Program-made: the position numbers and the translations under genes
Notes under the pieces: model-generated
What the model was told of the DNA's origin: nothing
What the model saw: only the letters and a program-made list of their open reading frames with translations
The model's database searches: none
Shown: one piece after another, positions 46,297-55,531 of the stretch
Numbering within the stretch: the stretch's first letter is position 1
Layout of the letters: every line of letters starts with the position of its first letter
Assembly (NCBI RefSeq): GCF_000276665.1
Contig: NW_004955417.1
Span: 13,370,177 to 13,434,176, forward strand
Length of the DNA: 64,000 nucleotides
Reading direction: 5' to 3'
Origin: Chinchilla lanigera
Lineage: Eukaryota; Chordata; Mammalia; Rodentia; Chinchillidae

Positions 46297-46554
46297 GATA
46301 ACACCTTTGGATCATGGACCCACTTCTTCTTCCCTCTCTTGGGCCCATTATTCATGATAATTACTTTCCTTCTCATAGCACCTTGTATTTTTAAACTTTT
46401 TTCAATATTTCTCCAATCCAGGATGTGCAATACCACTGCCAACAAGCTCCTCGTCCTGGCCAAGACCCCTGGCACCAGCTTCCACATAGGTATAACCTGT
46501 CGTCCCATCGCCCCCTACTATGATGATGCCCCCTATCAGCAGGACATAGCCTGA
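46297..46554 (+). pseudogene. env: Endogenous retroviral env remnant: transmembrane tail
   Basis: The frame carries a hydrophobic run, GPLFMIITFLLIAPCIFKLF, typical of the membrane span of a class I retroviral transmembrane subunit. A 40-residue tail ending YQQDIA follows, then a stop 38 bp before the 3' LTR. Surface subunit and fusion machinery are absent, so no functional envelope is encoded. Confidence 0.7.
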
Positions 46555-46579
46555 GAGAGTTGTTACCCCTCCTATAACC

Positions 46580-46591
46580 AAAAGACAGGAA
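46580..46591 (+). promoter_or_regulatory. Polypurine tract remnant
   Basis: aaaagacaggaa directly abuts the 3' LTR, the position of the plus-strand primer. One C interrupts it. Confidence 0.65.
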
Positions 46592-46826
46592 TGATGGGTT
46601 TCTGCCCACATAGATTTCTGCTAAGTCATTATGGCAGTTATTCAACATGGCACAGCCCAGAGACAATCATGTGTCTCTCCCAGACCAACTCCCACCCTCC
46701 ATTAAACTCCCTATTTCCTTTCATGTGCACAGCAACCAATCAGCATCTGTTAAGTCACTTAGACTGCCCCATAAACTCCACCCCTAACCTAGCCCAATAT
46801 ATTCTTTTTCCCAGCACCCCCAGAAG

Positions 46827-46874
<48 letters not shown>

Positions 46875-46963
46875 CTTCCTCTCTCTCTCTCTCTGCAGCC
46901 TTCTCATGCCTGGGCAATAAAGGTTCTTTTTACTTTGTTTTACCTCTTACACCAAACCTAACA
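46592..46963 (+). mobile_element. 3' LTR of endogenous gammaretrovirus
   Basis: TGATGGGTTTCTG...ACCTAACA, 372 bp, with TATA-like caatatattc near 46795 and poly(A) signal at 46916-46921. It has a (GT)n run (46829-46872) where the 5' LTR has a C/T run. The flanks ctcac (43756-43760) and ctcag (46964-46968) give a 4-of-5 TSD. Confidence 0.92.
46829..46872. repeat. (GT)n microsatellite in the 3' LTR
   Basis: About 22 GT units, absent from the 5' LTR. Confidence 0.97.
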
Positions 46964-47052
46964 CTCAGCACTCAGGGGTCTGAAGCAGGAGGGTCACCCA
47001 GAGTTTGAGGCCAGGAACACAATGAGACCCTGTCTCAAAAAAAAAAAAAAAT

Positions 47053-48828
47053 TATTTTTTACCTCAGACCAAACCTTCAATCCCAGCTCAATCCCTAAGG
47101 TTCAAAACTGCTCTATAGGGGTTGTGAGCTCTTCTCACTAGTCCACTCCCACCCTGTGGAGTGTATCTTGTCTTTTCTCTTTCAAGTAAATCATTGATCC
47201 TGCTGCTACTCTTGGGTGTCCTGCTCAGTTCTGTGTTTAGTACGTCAAGAACCTGGAGAACAGTCCTAACCTGGTAACAGTAGGATAGGGTAACAGCACA
47301 TGGAAATCAATGTCAGTCCAGAAATGGGTAGGTGACTGCCTTAAATTACGATCCAAGTGGCTACCAATGTAGGTAGAAGTATAACAAGTGAAAAATGTCA
47401 TTATTCACAGATATGCAGAAATGTTCTCAATTCCTGGCTGTTTTAGTAGCTTTCTGATGCCTCCACATGATATTTATATTTTACCAAACTCTTCCTTGCC
47501 CCTCCCCTCTCTCTCTCCTTCTCTCCTTCCTAGTATCCAACTTTTCTAGGAATGAAGTGCCCCAGCAGAGAGCCTCACCCAGTCTGTGACCTGAAGGCAA
47601 AAGCCCATCCAGCATCTGAGCTTCCATTGGGACCTGACGCAAATACGGTACCAGGAAGACTCTGCGCTGTTCATTCACCCACCTGGTTTATGGAAGTCGG
47701 CCATGTTGCCAGTCCATTCCTTTCCCTCAGTGATATCGCCATCTGGTGGGAGAAGGAGGAAAAGAAAACAACAAAAAATCAAGGAAAACACAGAGGGCAA
47801 CCGGAAGTGTATTTTATTTGCCAGCATGAAAAGGTGCACCGTCCTCACACATGGCTATTTAATCCTAAATTAACTTATAAATTCAGTTACTCAGTCATGC
47901 TGGCCACACTTTAACAGTCACATGTGGCTAACAGGGACGATAAGAGGAAATGCAGATGTGCAGTCCTTTGTTATTGCAGTTACATGGGATGGCATTTCAC
48001 CTACAGAGAATTCAGAGAAGACTTTTTGATGTCTCCATAAAAATATATAGAATTTAGGCAAGCAAAAAAAAAAATTAATATTTTCCAATAAGGGAAAAAG
48101 AACGTGACAACGAATAATAAGATCGGAATCTGTAAAGTCAGACGAGACTAGCTCGCTCGGGCTTGTATGCCGTGTGAAAGAGCTTAGGCTTGAACCTGTA
48201 TGTAGGAGGGCCCCAAATTAACTCTCAGTTCAACTCAGAGAATGCAGAGAAAAAGCAGGCTTCTTTTGCTGTGGCTTATGTAACGTTCACGAGGCAGGGG
48301 AAGAGGATGTGAGCATGGCATCTATCAGTCAGGCCGGAGGTCCTCGCGCAGGAGGACCCAGCTCACCAAGGGATGGCCCTGAGAAGACCTGAGCACCCGA
48401 GCCTCCGAGCAGAGCGTCCCCATGAGAAGGGAGGATCCACAGCCGGGGACAGGCTGAGCGGAGCCAGGAGGTCCTTGGAGGCGGAGAATCAAAGGCCTGA
48501 GACGGGAGTTGGGCGAGGACTTAGCAGGACTTCAGGGACAGCCAGCAGGGGAGGGTGCGAAAATGCACAGAGAAATGGAAGAGCTGGCGGGGAGGGGGTG
48601 AGGGGGTGTGGAGGACCCAGGGCTGAGGGAGCTCAGAGGAGTGGACCAGAGGGCAGAAATGATGGGCGGGGAGCAGGTGGGTTCAGCCTCCTGTGGAGAT
48701 GATGACACAGAAAGAGGAAGCCCCGGGAGGAAATGTCAAACAGGGATGGGGGTAGCATGAGGCAAGGGAGGCACCTGAAGGGCCACAATTTAAGGAGTTC
48801 AAAAAAAGCATCAAAAAATTTTTTTTCC
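47053..48828. other. Non-coding stretch
   Basis: 47140-47283 ('cttttctctttcaagtaaat'...'gtcaagaacctggagaacag') has the look of an LTR R/U5 end, but no start was found. The 120-codon frame at 47552-47914 and 109-codon frame at 48373-48702 are isolated and featureless. 48340-48720 is purine- and CpG-richer. A CTCF-like motif lies at 47738. Confidence 0.4.
47738..47749 (-). promoter_or_regulatory. CTCF-like motif (reverse)
   Basis: gccatctggtgg, reverse of ccaccagatggc, satisfies the 12-base core CCAsyAGrkGGC exactly. Confidence 0.42.
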
Positions 48829-48913
48829 GGGGGCTGGGGATTTAGCTCAGCGGCACAGGGCCTGCCTGGCAAGCACAAGGTCATGAGTTCAATTTTCGGT
48901 ACCGGAGAAATAG
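48829..48913 (+). mobile_element. ID-like SINE (first of a tandem pair)
   Basis: ggggctggggatttagctca...gagttcaattttcggtaccg. It is flanked by A-run/T-run copies (aaaaaattttttt) shared with the next element. Confidence 0.88.
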
Positions 48914-48929
48914 CAAAAAAAATTTTTTT

Positions 48930-49012
48930 CAGGACCAGGGATATAGCTCAGCGGTATAAGTGCTTGCCTGGCAAGCCTGAGGTCATGAGTTCGATTCTGG
49001 TACCAAAAAAAA
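48930..49012 (+). mobile_element. ID-like SINE (second of a tandem pair)
   Basis: aggaccagggatatagctca...gagttcgattctggtacc, followed by a third AAAA/TTTT copy at about 49013-49027. Both elements target the same AAAATTTT site. Confidence 0.88.
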
Positions 49013-49027
49013 GAAAAAAAAATTTTT

Positions 49028-49198
49028 TCATGGTAGCAGGGATTGAACCCAGAGCCTTTGCACAATGCTATATCCTCCACCCAATTTTTCTTTATACAGT
49101 ATCTCACTAAGTTACTAAGTTCCCTGGGCTGGGCTCAAATTTGTGATCTTCCTGCCTCAGCCTCCCAAAATGCTGGGATTTACAGGTATGTGCCACCA
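49028..49198 (-). mobile_element. B1-dID dimeric SINE
   Basis: Reverse ID half 'tggtagcagggattgaaccc'...'ctatatcctccaccc', then reverse B1 half 'tacagtatctcactaagtta'...'ggtatgtgccacca'. Its T tail formed the target used by the two ID elements. Confidence 0.8.
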
Positions 49199-49301
49199 AA
49201 GTAAATATTTTAAATCAAACATGTAAAAATCCATATCAGTATCAAAGAATCCACAACGAATCACATTTCAAGATGTTAATTTTTTTAAATGTTAAATAAG
49301 C

Positions 49302-49419
49302 CAACTACAGTAGTGTATGCCTGTAGTCACAGCTACTCCAGAGGCTGAGGCAGGAGGATCATGAGTTCAAGACCAGCTTGGGCAACATAGCAAGATCCTG
49401 TCTCCAAAAAAAGAGGGGA
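49302..49419 (+). mobile_element. B1-like SINE
   Basis: 'actacagtagtgtatgcctg'...'gcaagatcctgtctcc' plus A tail. 'gttaaataa' flanks it on both sides. Confidence 0.85.
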
Positions 49420-49928
49420 AAAAAGTTAAATAAATATGAACGGTTTGTTTGTGCTACAACCTGAATCATTGTGCAATAGGGACAGTCATTTCCAACCAGC
49501 CTGCTGTCTGATCTGTGGAGGGTTGATGGGGTGGGCTTATGAGGGTTGATGATGGTACAACTGACTGAACAGTGGGAGACTTTACACAGAGTCTCACTAC
49601 GGGACTGTTCGCACTGTGGGAGGAAATGTCAACAAGCGTGGCCAGAGGCCTATGTTTCTCCTACCTCAGCATGGGCAGGGTGCTGGTGACGGAGCTCAGA
49701 ATCCCTGCCGTGAGACCAGGTTGCTGTGTGTGCCAGGAGCATGTGAGCTGGCCTGGTCTCAGAGAGGAGCAGGATTTCCAGGGACTTTGAGCCACAGGGT
49801 CCAGAGCAGGGCCGGAGTCACACACACAGTCGCGGAGAGATAAAGGAGTCCCCAAGCCACGTCGCCTGGGGTGAGGCACTGATAACGCACGGGAAATATC
49901 ACACACCACCGGCCTATGAGTCAGGAGC
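49420..49928. other. Unassigned non-coding stretch
   Basis: Overlapping frames at 49572-49909 on both strands have no recognisable domain. No repeat assigned. Confidence 0.4.
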
Positions 49929-49945
49929 AGAAACCAGCCATAAAG

Positions 49946-50100
49946 CCAGGTGTGGGGTGCACGCTGAAATCTCAGCCCTTGGGAGGCTGAGGCAGGAGGA
50001 TCGTTGTGAGTTCAAGACCAGCCTGGGCTACAAAGTGAACTCAAGGGCAGCCTGAACTGCATAACGAGACCCTGTCTCAAAAAGACAAAAAAAAAAAAAA
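49946..50100 (+). mobile_element. B1-like SINE
   Basis: 'ccaggtgtggggtgcacgct'...'ctgtctcaaaaagacaaaaa'. TSD agaaaccagccataaag/agaagccagccataaag at 49929-49945 and 50101-50117. Confidence 0.94.
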
Positions 50101-50257
50101 AGAAGCCAGCCATAAAGAAGTGGGTCCTTAGCAAGCGCTGAACCCAGCTGCTAAAAAGCAGGGTCTGAGGACGGAAGCCTGCGCTCAAGGCTGGGTCACC
50201 AGGATCGGAGAGCAGCCCATAGCCAGGTAACCAGGGCTGAGTCCTTGCCTGTGCTTC

Positions 50258-50889
50258 TGCTGTAGGCAAATGAGTTAGACAGAAATAGTATAAGCAGTCA
50301 GACAAGGCTGGGCCCTGGAGGGAGCCAATATGGAAGACAAGAGACCTCGCAACTGTGAGGGAGACAGACACCTCCCCGGCGGGCCAGACCTCAAGACAAA
50401 AGATGAAACAAACACACCCACGTACCTCCCTCGGGATGGACATTAGGGACTGGTACTCTAAACAGGCATCAATCACCTTGAGAAAGTCAGGAAGAGCCGC
50501 TAACCCAGGCCCCTAGGAAAAGCCCCTGTTCCATATTCATGCCCACGTGCTATGTGACTCGCTTCCCCATTGGATCCCGATTTAATCAATTTTACCTGAG
50601 CAATTGTACTCGTAATCTTATTGGTTGACCACAGTTATATCCCACCTCATGCCCACCTTGGACCCGCCTCACCTTGTGGTTTTGCTCTATAAAAAGTCTT
50701 AGAAAAGGCAGGTTCCGGGGCAACACACTTGGATCCCCTTCTGTCTCTCTCTCGGACAGAAGCTTTCTTTCTCCCAATAAATACATTCTGCTCTTAACCT
50801 CTGTTCTTCCTAAATTCATTCTTCGATTTTGGAGAACAGGAACTCATACTAGATATCTAGCGGGTTGGGAGTGTCTTTCCCCTGTATCG
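50258..50889 (+). mobile_element. Solo LTR, same family (copy 4)
   Basis: tgctgtaggcaaatgagtta...cctgtatcg, about 632 bp, with a 'gctctataaaa' TATA box near 50684 and aataaatac poly(A) signal near 50777. 4-bp TSD cttc at 50254-50257 and 50890-50893. Confidence 0.85.
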
Positions 50890-51420
50890 CTTCCCAGGGT
50901 AAGACTGAGGCTCAGTCCTGCAGAGAGGCGGAGACTCTGGGCATGGAGTGAAAGGGGCAAAGAAACAAGTGGGGCGCACTGGTGCCAGGGAGGCAGGCGC
51001 CACCGCACGTGCTCATGAGCCGGACTCCGTGCAGGGTTGGATCGCCAGCCCCGAGTGCAGCGGCGCTGTTTGCACGGAGCAGCTCTGGCAGCGCCTGCGT
51101 CCTTACTTCAGAAGTCAGGAGATTCCCTGCTTTCTTGAACCCCCATCGAGGGCAAGTGACGGGGTTCCCATTGCCTGCTAGAAAATGAGACCCATGACAT
51201 CCCTTTAGTCATGCACTAAGTCAGTGTCAGAATCCAGACAAACGTGATGGGAAAGAACTTGGGGGAAAAAAGCAACCTGCTCTTAAAATATATAGTGTCG
51301 TTATTTCGCTTTTTGTAAGGCATATTTATATCGGTCTCTGGCTATAAAGTCCTGAAATTCCTGCACTTATTCATTCACCCACAAAATAATTGGGTTGACC
51401 CTCTCCAAAAAAAGCACTAT
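50890..51420. other. Non-coding stretch with short CpG-rich part
   Basis: 50970-51100 has several CpGs (aggcgccaccgcacgtg, gatcgccagccccgagtg). Frames at 50948-51188 have no domain. No start, donor or repeat could be fixed. Confidence 0.4.
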
Positions 51421-51593
51421 AAGCTGGGCGTGGTGGCGCACACCTGTAATCCCAGCACTCCTGAGGCTGAGGCAGGAGGATCATTGTGAGTTTGAGACCA
51501 TCCTGGCCTACAAAGTGAGTTCAAGGCCAGCCTGAACTGCATATCAAGACTATCTCAAAAAGACAAAAAAACAAACAAACAAGCAACAACAAC
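51421..51593 (+). mobile_element. B1-like SINE
   Basis: 'aagctgggcgtggtggcgca'...'atctcaaaaagacaaaaaaa' with a CAA-rich tail. aaaaaaagcactat is duplicated at 51407-51420 and about 51596-51609. Confidence 0.94.
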
Positions 51594-51609
51594 AAAAAAA
51601 AAGCACTAT

Positions 51610-52359
51610 TCCAGGTACTATGATAGAAAATTTTAAAATATAATATAAGATTTTTACAGCTGTGGAATTGTGGTTGTAAAAAAAATTTTTTGCCCTCATT
51701 TCTTTCCCATATTTCCTCAGTAGCTCCATGAACAGTAATCCTGCCCCAGTATGACTGCACTGTATTTAGGTGTAGTGTACACAAATAGGCCTTTCCAAGG
51801 TGGTGTAGAATAATGATTTGAGAATGCACACAGTAGGTTATGTTTAATTAACCCAATATTCCTGAGATCTGACTACTCTCTGCTGAAGAGATCAGCAGGT
51901 GACTTAGCACACTGTCAAATCCAGAAATCTGAACCCTGAGAAATAATGGTACCAAAGAGCCCTAAGCAGAATAGATGAGAGGGACTGTCTGACGCCGTGA
52001 GCTCCTTTTTAACTGATCGGATGAATTACACATGCTGCTTATGGTTTAATTTTAAACCTTAAGAAGATAGAGCATCTTCCTGGGATATTTTTTTCAATGT
52101 CCTCTCACATCACACATTTACTTAACTCACAATAAGAATACAGAGCAGTGTTCATTTGAGGCCCCTTCTATTGCTGCCTGTGGAAAGCCACACGTTGATA
52201 AGCTACAGGAAAATGACCGTTCCACTGATAAAATTCCAGCCAAATGATTCTAAGTAGGGAATGCAATGGCCCTGTAAGCACCAAGTCAAAGTTATACCCG
52301 GAAGTTGCTAATGTACAAAGATAGATTTCAGTGTTGACATGAAGGAAGCAAGCATTAAC
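51610..52359. other. Unassigned non-coding stretch
   Basis: No gene or clear repeat recognised in about 750 bp. Confidence 0.4.
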
Positions 52360-52369
52360 ATTGAACAAG

Positions 52370-52458
52370 GGGCTGGGGATTTAGCTCAGCGGCACAGTGC
52401 CTGCCTGGCAAGCGCGAGGTCATGAGTTTGATTCCCAGTACCGGGAAAAAAAAAAAAA
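52370..52458 (+). mobile_element. ID-like SINE, left arm of an inverted pair
   Basis: gggctggggatttagctcag...gagtttgattcccagtaccg plus A tail. TSD attgaacaag at 52360-52369 and 52459-52468. Confidence 0.95.
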
Positions 52459-52477
52459 ATTGAACAAGATGGGTTTT

Positions 52478-52580
52478 TTTTTTTTTTTTTTGGTTTTTCT
52501 CCGGTACCGGGAACCGAACTCACGACCTTGCACTTGCCAGGCATGCGCTTTTGCCGCTGAGCTAAGTCCCCAGCCCCTAT
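52478..52580 (-). mobile_element. ID-like SINE, right arm of an inverted pair
   Basis: T tail, 'tttttctccggtaccgggaa'...'gctgagctaagtccccagcc'. TSD aagatgggtttt at 52466-52477 and 52581-52592, overlapping the neighbour's right TSD. Confidence 0.95.
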
Positions 52581-52934
52581 AAGATGGGTTTTAATGGAGT
52601 GAGCTAGCCTGATGTTTCTGTCCATGGTAGACATTTCAGTGGGCTGAGAGATAACATTCACAGGACATGCAGCATACAGATCCCTTTCTTTTCTACCGCA
52701 GAAGCCTGGGGCCTTAGCTATCTTCTGGTGGTAGAAAATGACAAATTATAAGCCTGGACTTTTTTATTTTAATAATGTATGATTTACTTTTGTAAAAGCA
52801 TGCTGGCAAATGTTAAATGTTATATTTGCATTTTGAATATTTAACATAAATGTAAAATTAACCAACTCTGTTGTAACAGAGTTATGAAGGGCAAAAATCA
52901 ATCAAGGGATAAATCAATAAAGATTTAAAGAAAG

Positions 52935-53109
52935 AGCCAGGCATGGTGGCACATGCCTGTAATTCTAGCACTCGGGAGGCTGAGGCAGGAGGATTGTCGT
53001 GAGTTCAAGGCCAGTTTGGGCTACAAAGTGAGCTCAACTCCAGCCTGAACTGCATGGTGAGACCCTGTCTCAAAAAGACAAGAATAAAAAGAAAAGAAAG
53101 AAAAAAAAA
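52935..53109 (+). mobile_element. B1-like SINE
   Basis: agccaggcatggtggcacat...'ccctgtctcaaaaagacaag' with a GAAA-rich tail. Confidence 0.93.
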
Positions 53110-53178
53110 CATGATTACCAAAGTAAACTGAGTTTGTTTCATTCAATAAAAGGTTTACTAAGTTTTCTAGATTTAGCT

Positions 53179-53333
53179 GGGTTTAGTTACATATGCCTAT
53201 AATCTCAGCACTTGGGAGGCTGAGGCAGGATTGTCAAGAGATCAAGGCTAGCCTGGGCTATATAGTGAGTTCAAGGCCAGCCTGAATTACATACTGAGAT
53301 CCTGCCTCAAAAGAAAAAGAAGAAAGAAAGAAA
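53179..53333 (+). mobile_element. B1-like SINE, diverged
   Basis: gggtttagttacatatgcct...'gagatcctgcctcaaaagaa'. TSD ttttctagatttagct/gtctctaggtttagct at 53163-53178 and 53334-53349. Confidence 0.9.
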
Positions 53334-53349
53334 GTCTCTAGGTTTAGCT

Positions 53350-54074
53350 CCTTCTTGAGGAATCAGTCACATAAGAAAGTGGGGCGGGACCCACCAACCT
53401 CGGCACAGGCACGGCAGGTGGCTGCCCGCACTTGTTACACTAAGGTTGTGTTTCACGGTAGCCCAGGTCTCAGGCCTTATCTTAAATAACGATAACGGCT
53501 GTGCTTGACAGATTTCTGATGCATAAGTGCAGCCTTCATTATTCTGCTTTGATGTGATGACAATCTCAGAAAAGAAATTTAAAATGCCAAACTAAGCTCG
53601 ACCTCCTCCCACCGGCCTTTACTTTAATCCTGCAAACACCTGCGGGTCTCTGAAATCACAGTGCCTGCAACTTCCTCTCGAAAGTCACCCCTCACCTCCT
53701 TCCCGAAAACCGGGTTAGGTGACATTTGCCTATGGTCCTGGAAGCGTGTAAAGATGACGACGAGGAGGCAGGAGCAGCTACCACTCACTGAGCACCCGCC
53801 CGGCTCAGGCTGGCGCCAAAGGCCTGCAACACCCGCTCTCATTCACTGTCCTCAGCAGCCCCTGGAAGCGCCAGGAGCTCCACTCTGCGGATGAGCGCGA
53901 GAGACCAGACCTGAGTGCGCGTCGTGGTGGAAGGAGGAGCCCTTCCCTCGACGCCGATGGTGTGTTGTCCCTGCCTGGTTTTCTGCCTCCCCCAGGATTG
54001 CCTGTCGGCTGCCGTGAGGCAATGGCTGCGCTCTGTTCGCGCTGGTCCCCTGAGCGTGAGCCCTTGCCTGGCCC
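53350..54074. mobile_element. Non-coding stretch with a MIR-like block
   Basis: 53735-53880 ('agcagctaccactcactgag'...'cattcactgtcctcagcagc') resembles a reversed MIR/L2. The rest is GC-richer and unassigned. Frames at 53624-54122 have no domain. Confidence 0.4.
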
Positions 54075-54540
54075 GCAGTGGACGCTGACGCAGTAACTCA
54101 ATCCATCCTGCCCGTCGCTCAAGTCAAAACCTTGGGAGCCAGCCTTAGACCCTCCCTTTCACAGCCCAGAGCCCACGCGTCAGTGAAGCCTGCCAGCCCC
54201 CGCCTCCTGCCACGGCCACCATCACCACCCTCACCGGGGCCCTCTGCTCTTCCGGTGACTGCCGGAGCCTTCGCTGCCTCTGCACTTCTGACCTTGTCCC
54301 TGCTTGCGCTGTCCATCGGGCTCAGACTGACTAATGGTTTCCCATCTCACTCGGAGGAGAAGCTGGGTGTCCTGAAAGCTCCTCCAGGAGCTTCCCCGCC
54401 CAGCCGCCCAGGCTGTGGTCCACGCCCATCCCGCCTCCTTCCTCCACTCCCATCTCTTCCAAGCTCTTTTAACACCTCCTGCCTTGGGACCTCTGCTTGC
54501 TCCCTGGGCTCGGCAACTCTGGCCTCAGATATTTGCCCTG

Positions 54541-54613
54541 ATGCCAGGGATGAAGCTCAGCGGCACGGCGCCTGCCTGGCCAGCACAAGGTCCTGAGTTC
54601 AATTCTCCAGACA
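54541..54613 (+). mobile_element. ID-like SINE nested in L2
   Basis: atgccagggatgaagctcag...'ctgagttcaattctccagac', followed by an A run and (TA)n at 54628-54666. Confidence 0.8.
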
Positions 54614-54625
54614 AAGGAAAAAAAA

Positions 54626-54627
<2 letters not shown>

Positions 54628-54665
<38 letters not shown>

Positions 54666-54666
54666 T
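54628..54666. repeat. (TA)n microsatellite
   Basis: Follows the ID-like A tail and probably grew from it. Confidence 0.95.
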
Positions 54667-54869
54667 CACTCCCTCCCTCTCCAAGGTGTTAGTCAGTGTC
54701 ACCTCAGCCAGGCCCTCCCTGGCCACCCAAGTGACCGCGTCACCCCACCCACCCACTTTCACCGCACCCCCTGTCTCCCCCAAACTTGTCATCACCATTC
54801 GCAGTATAGTGTGCAAGAGCACCGAGGTGCTCACTTAGATCACCATTTACCCCCTCCCCTCCCTTCTCC

Positions 54870-55531
54870 TGATGCAGGGGCAAGAAACTCCCAGCCTGCT
54901 AGATGTCTGGGACGAGTTTGTGCTCTCTAAAGTCGAAGAATGAATTTTAGGAACAATGGAGGTTAAGAGCAGAATATATTTGTTGGGGGAAAGAAAGCTT
55001 CTGTCTGAGAGAGAGACAGAGGGGGTCCCAAGTGAGTTACCAAGGACCCTGCCTTTTCTAGGGATTTTATAGAGCAAAACCACAAGGTGGGGGGGGGGGG
55101 TCCAAGGTGGGAAAAAAATGGGAAATCGCCAGGTGGGCGTGAGGTGGGACAAAACTATGGCCAACCAATAAGATTACAAGTACAATTGCTCAGGTAAAAC
55201 TGATTAAATCGGGATCAAATGGGGAAGCAAGTCACACAGCAATTGGGCAGGAATGCAGAACCGGGGATTTTCCTGCAGGAGGCTGGGGTAGTGGTTCTTC
55301 CTAGCTTTTTTTAAGGTGATCGCTACCTATTTAGAATACTGATCTCTCATGTCCATCCCTGCGGAGGTATGTGGTTGCGTTTGTTTCATCTTTTGTCCTG
55401 AGTTCTGGTCCACAGGGGAGGTGTCTGTCTCCCCGACAGTTGCAAGATCTTTTGTCTTCTGTATTGGCTCCTTTGAGGGTCCAACCTTGTCCGACTGCTT
55501 ATATTTCTATCTAACTTAGCTGCCTACAACA
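54870..55531 (-). mobile_element. Solo LTR, same family (copy 5)
   Basis: On the minus strand TGTTGTAGGCAGCTAAGTTA...CCCCTGCATCA, 662 bp, with TATA (gctctataaaa) and a poly(A) signal in sense with it. The flanks ctcc and cccc suggest a 4-bp TSD with one mismatch. This is the best-preserved copy and the reference used here for the family. Confidence 0.87.

Larger units (their letters stand above)
43730..47052 (+). mobile_element. B1-like SINE split by the endogenous retrovirus
   Basis: The 5' piece 43730-43760 (gggggatgctgacgctcact...taatctcac) and 3' piece 46964-47052 (ctcagcactcaggggtctga...accctgtctcaaaa) join into one B1 at its 'taatcccagcactcagg' block. Confidence 0.85.
54075..54836 (+). 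mobile_element. L2 fragment interrupted by an ID-like SINE
   Basis: 'ggtttcccatctcactcgga', 'ctccaggctgtggtccacgc'-type L2 spacing, 'ctgccttgggacctctgctt' and, past the ID element, 'gtcacctcagccaggccctccc' region are the degenerate L2 3' order. The 172-codon frame at 54078-54596 is a chance read-through. Confidence 0.55.

Noticed and set aside
47140..47283. Independent LTR 3' end
   Set aside because: Only a suggestive R/U5-like stretch is present, with no start, TSD or second copy in the window, so it was not called as an element.
54078..54596. 172-codon proline/serine-rich plus frame
   Set aside because: It crosses an L2 fragment and enters an ID-like SINE. Composition reflects GC-rich L2 DNA, with no domain.
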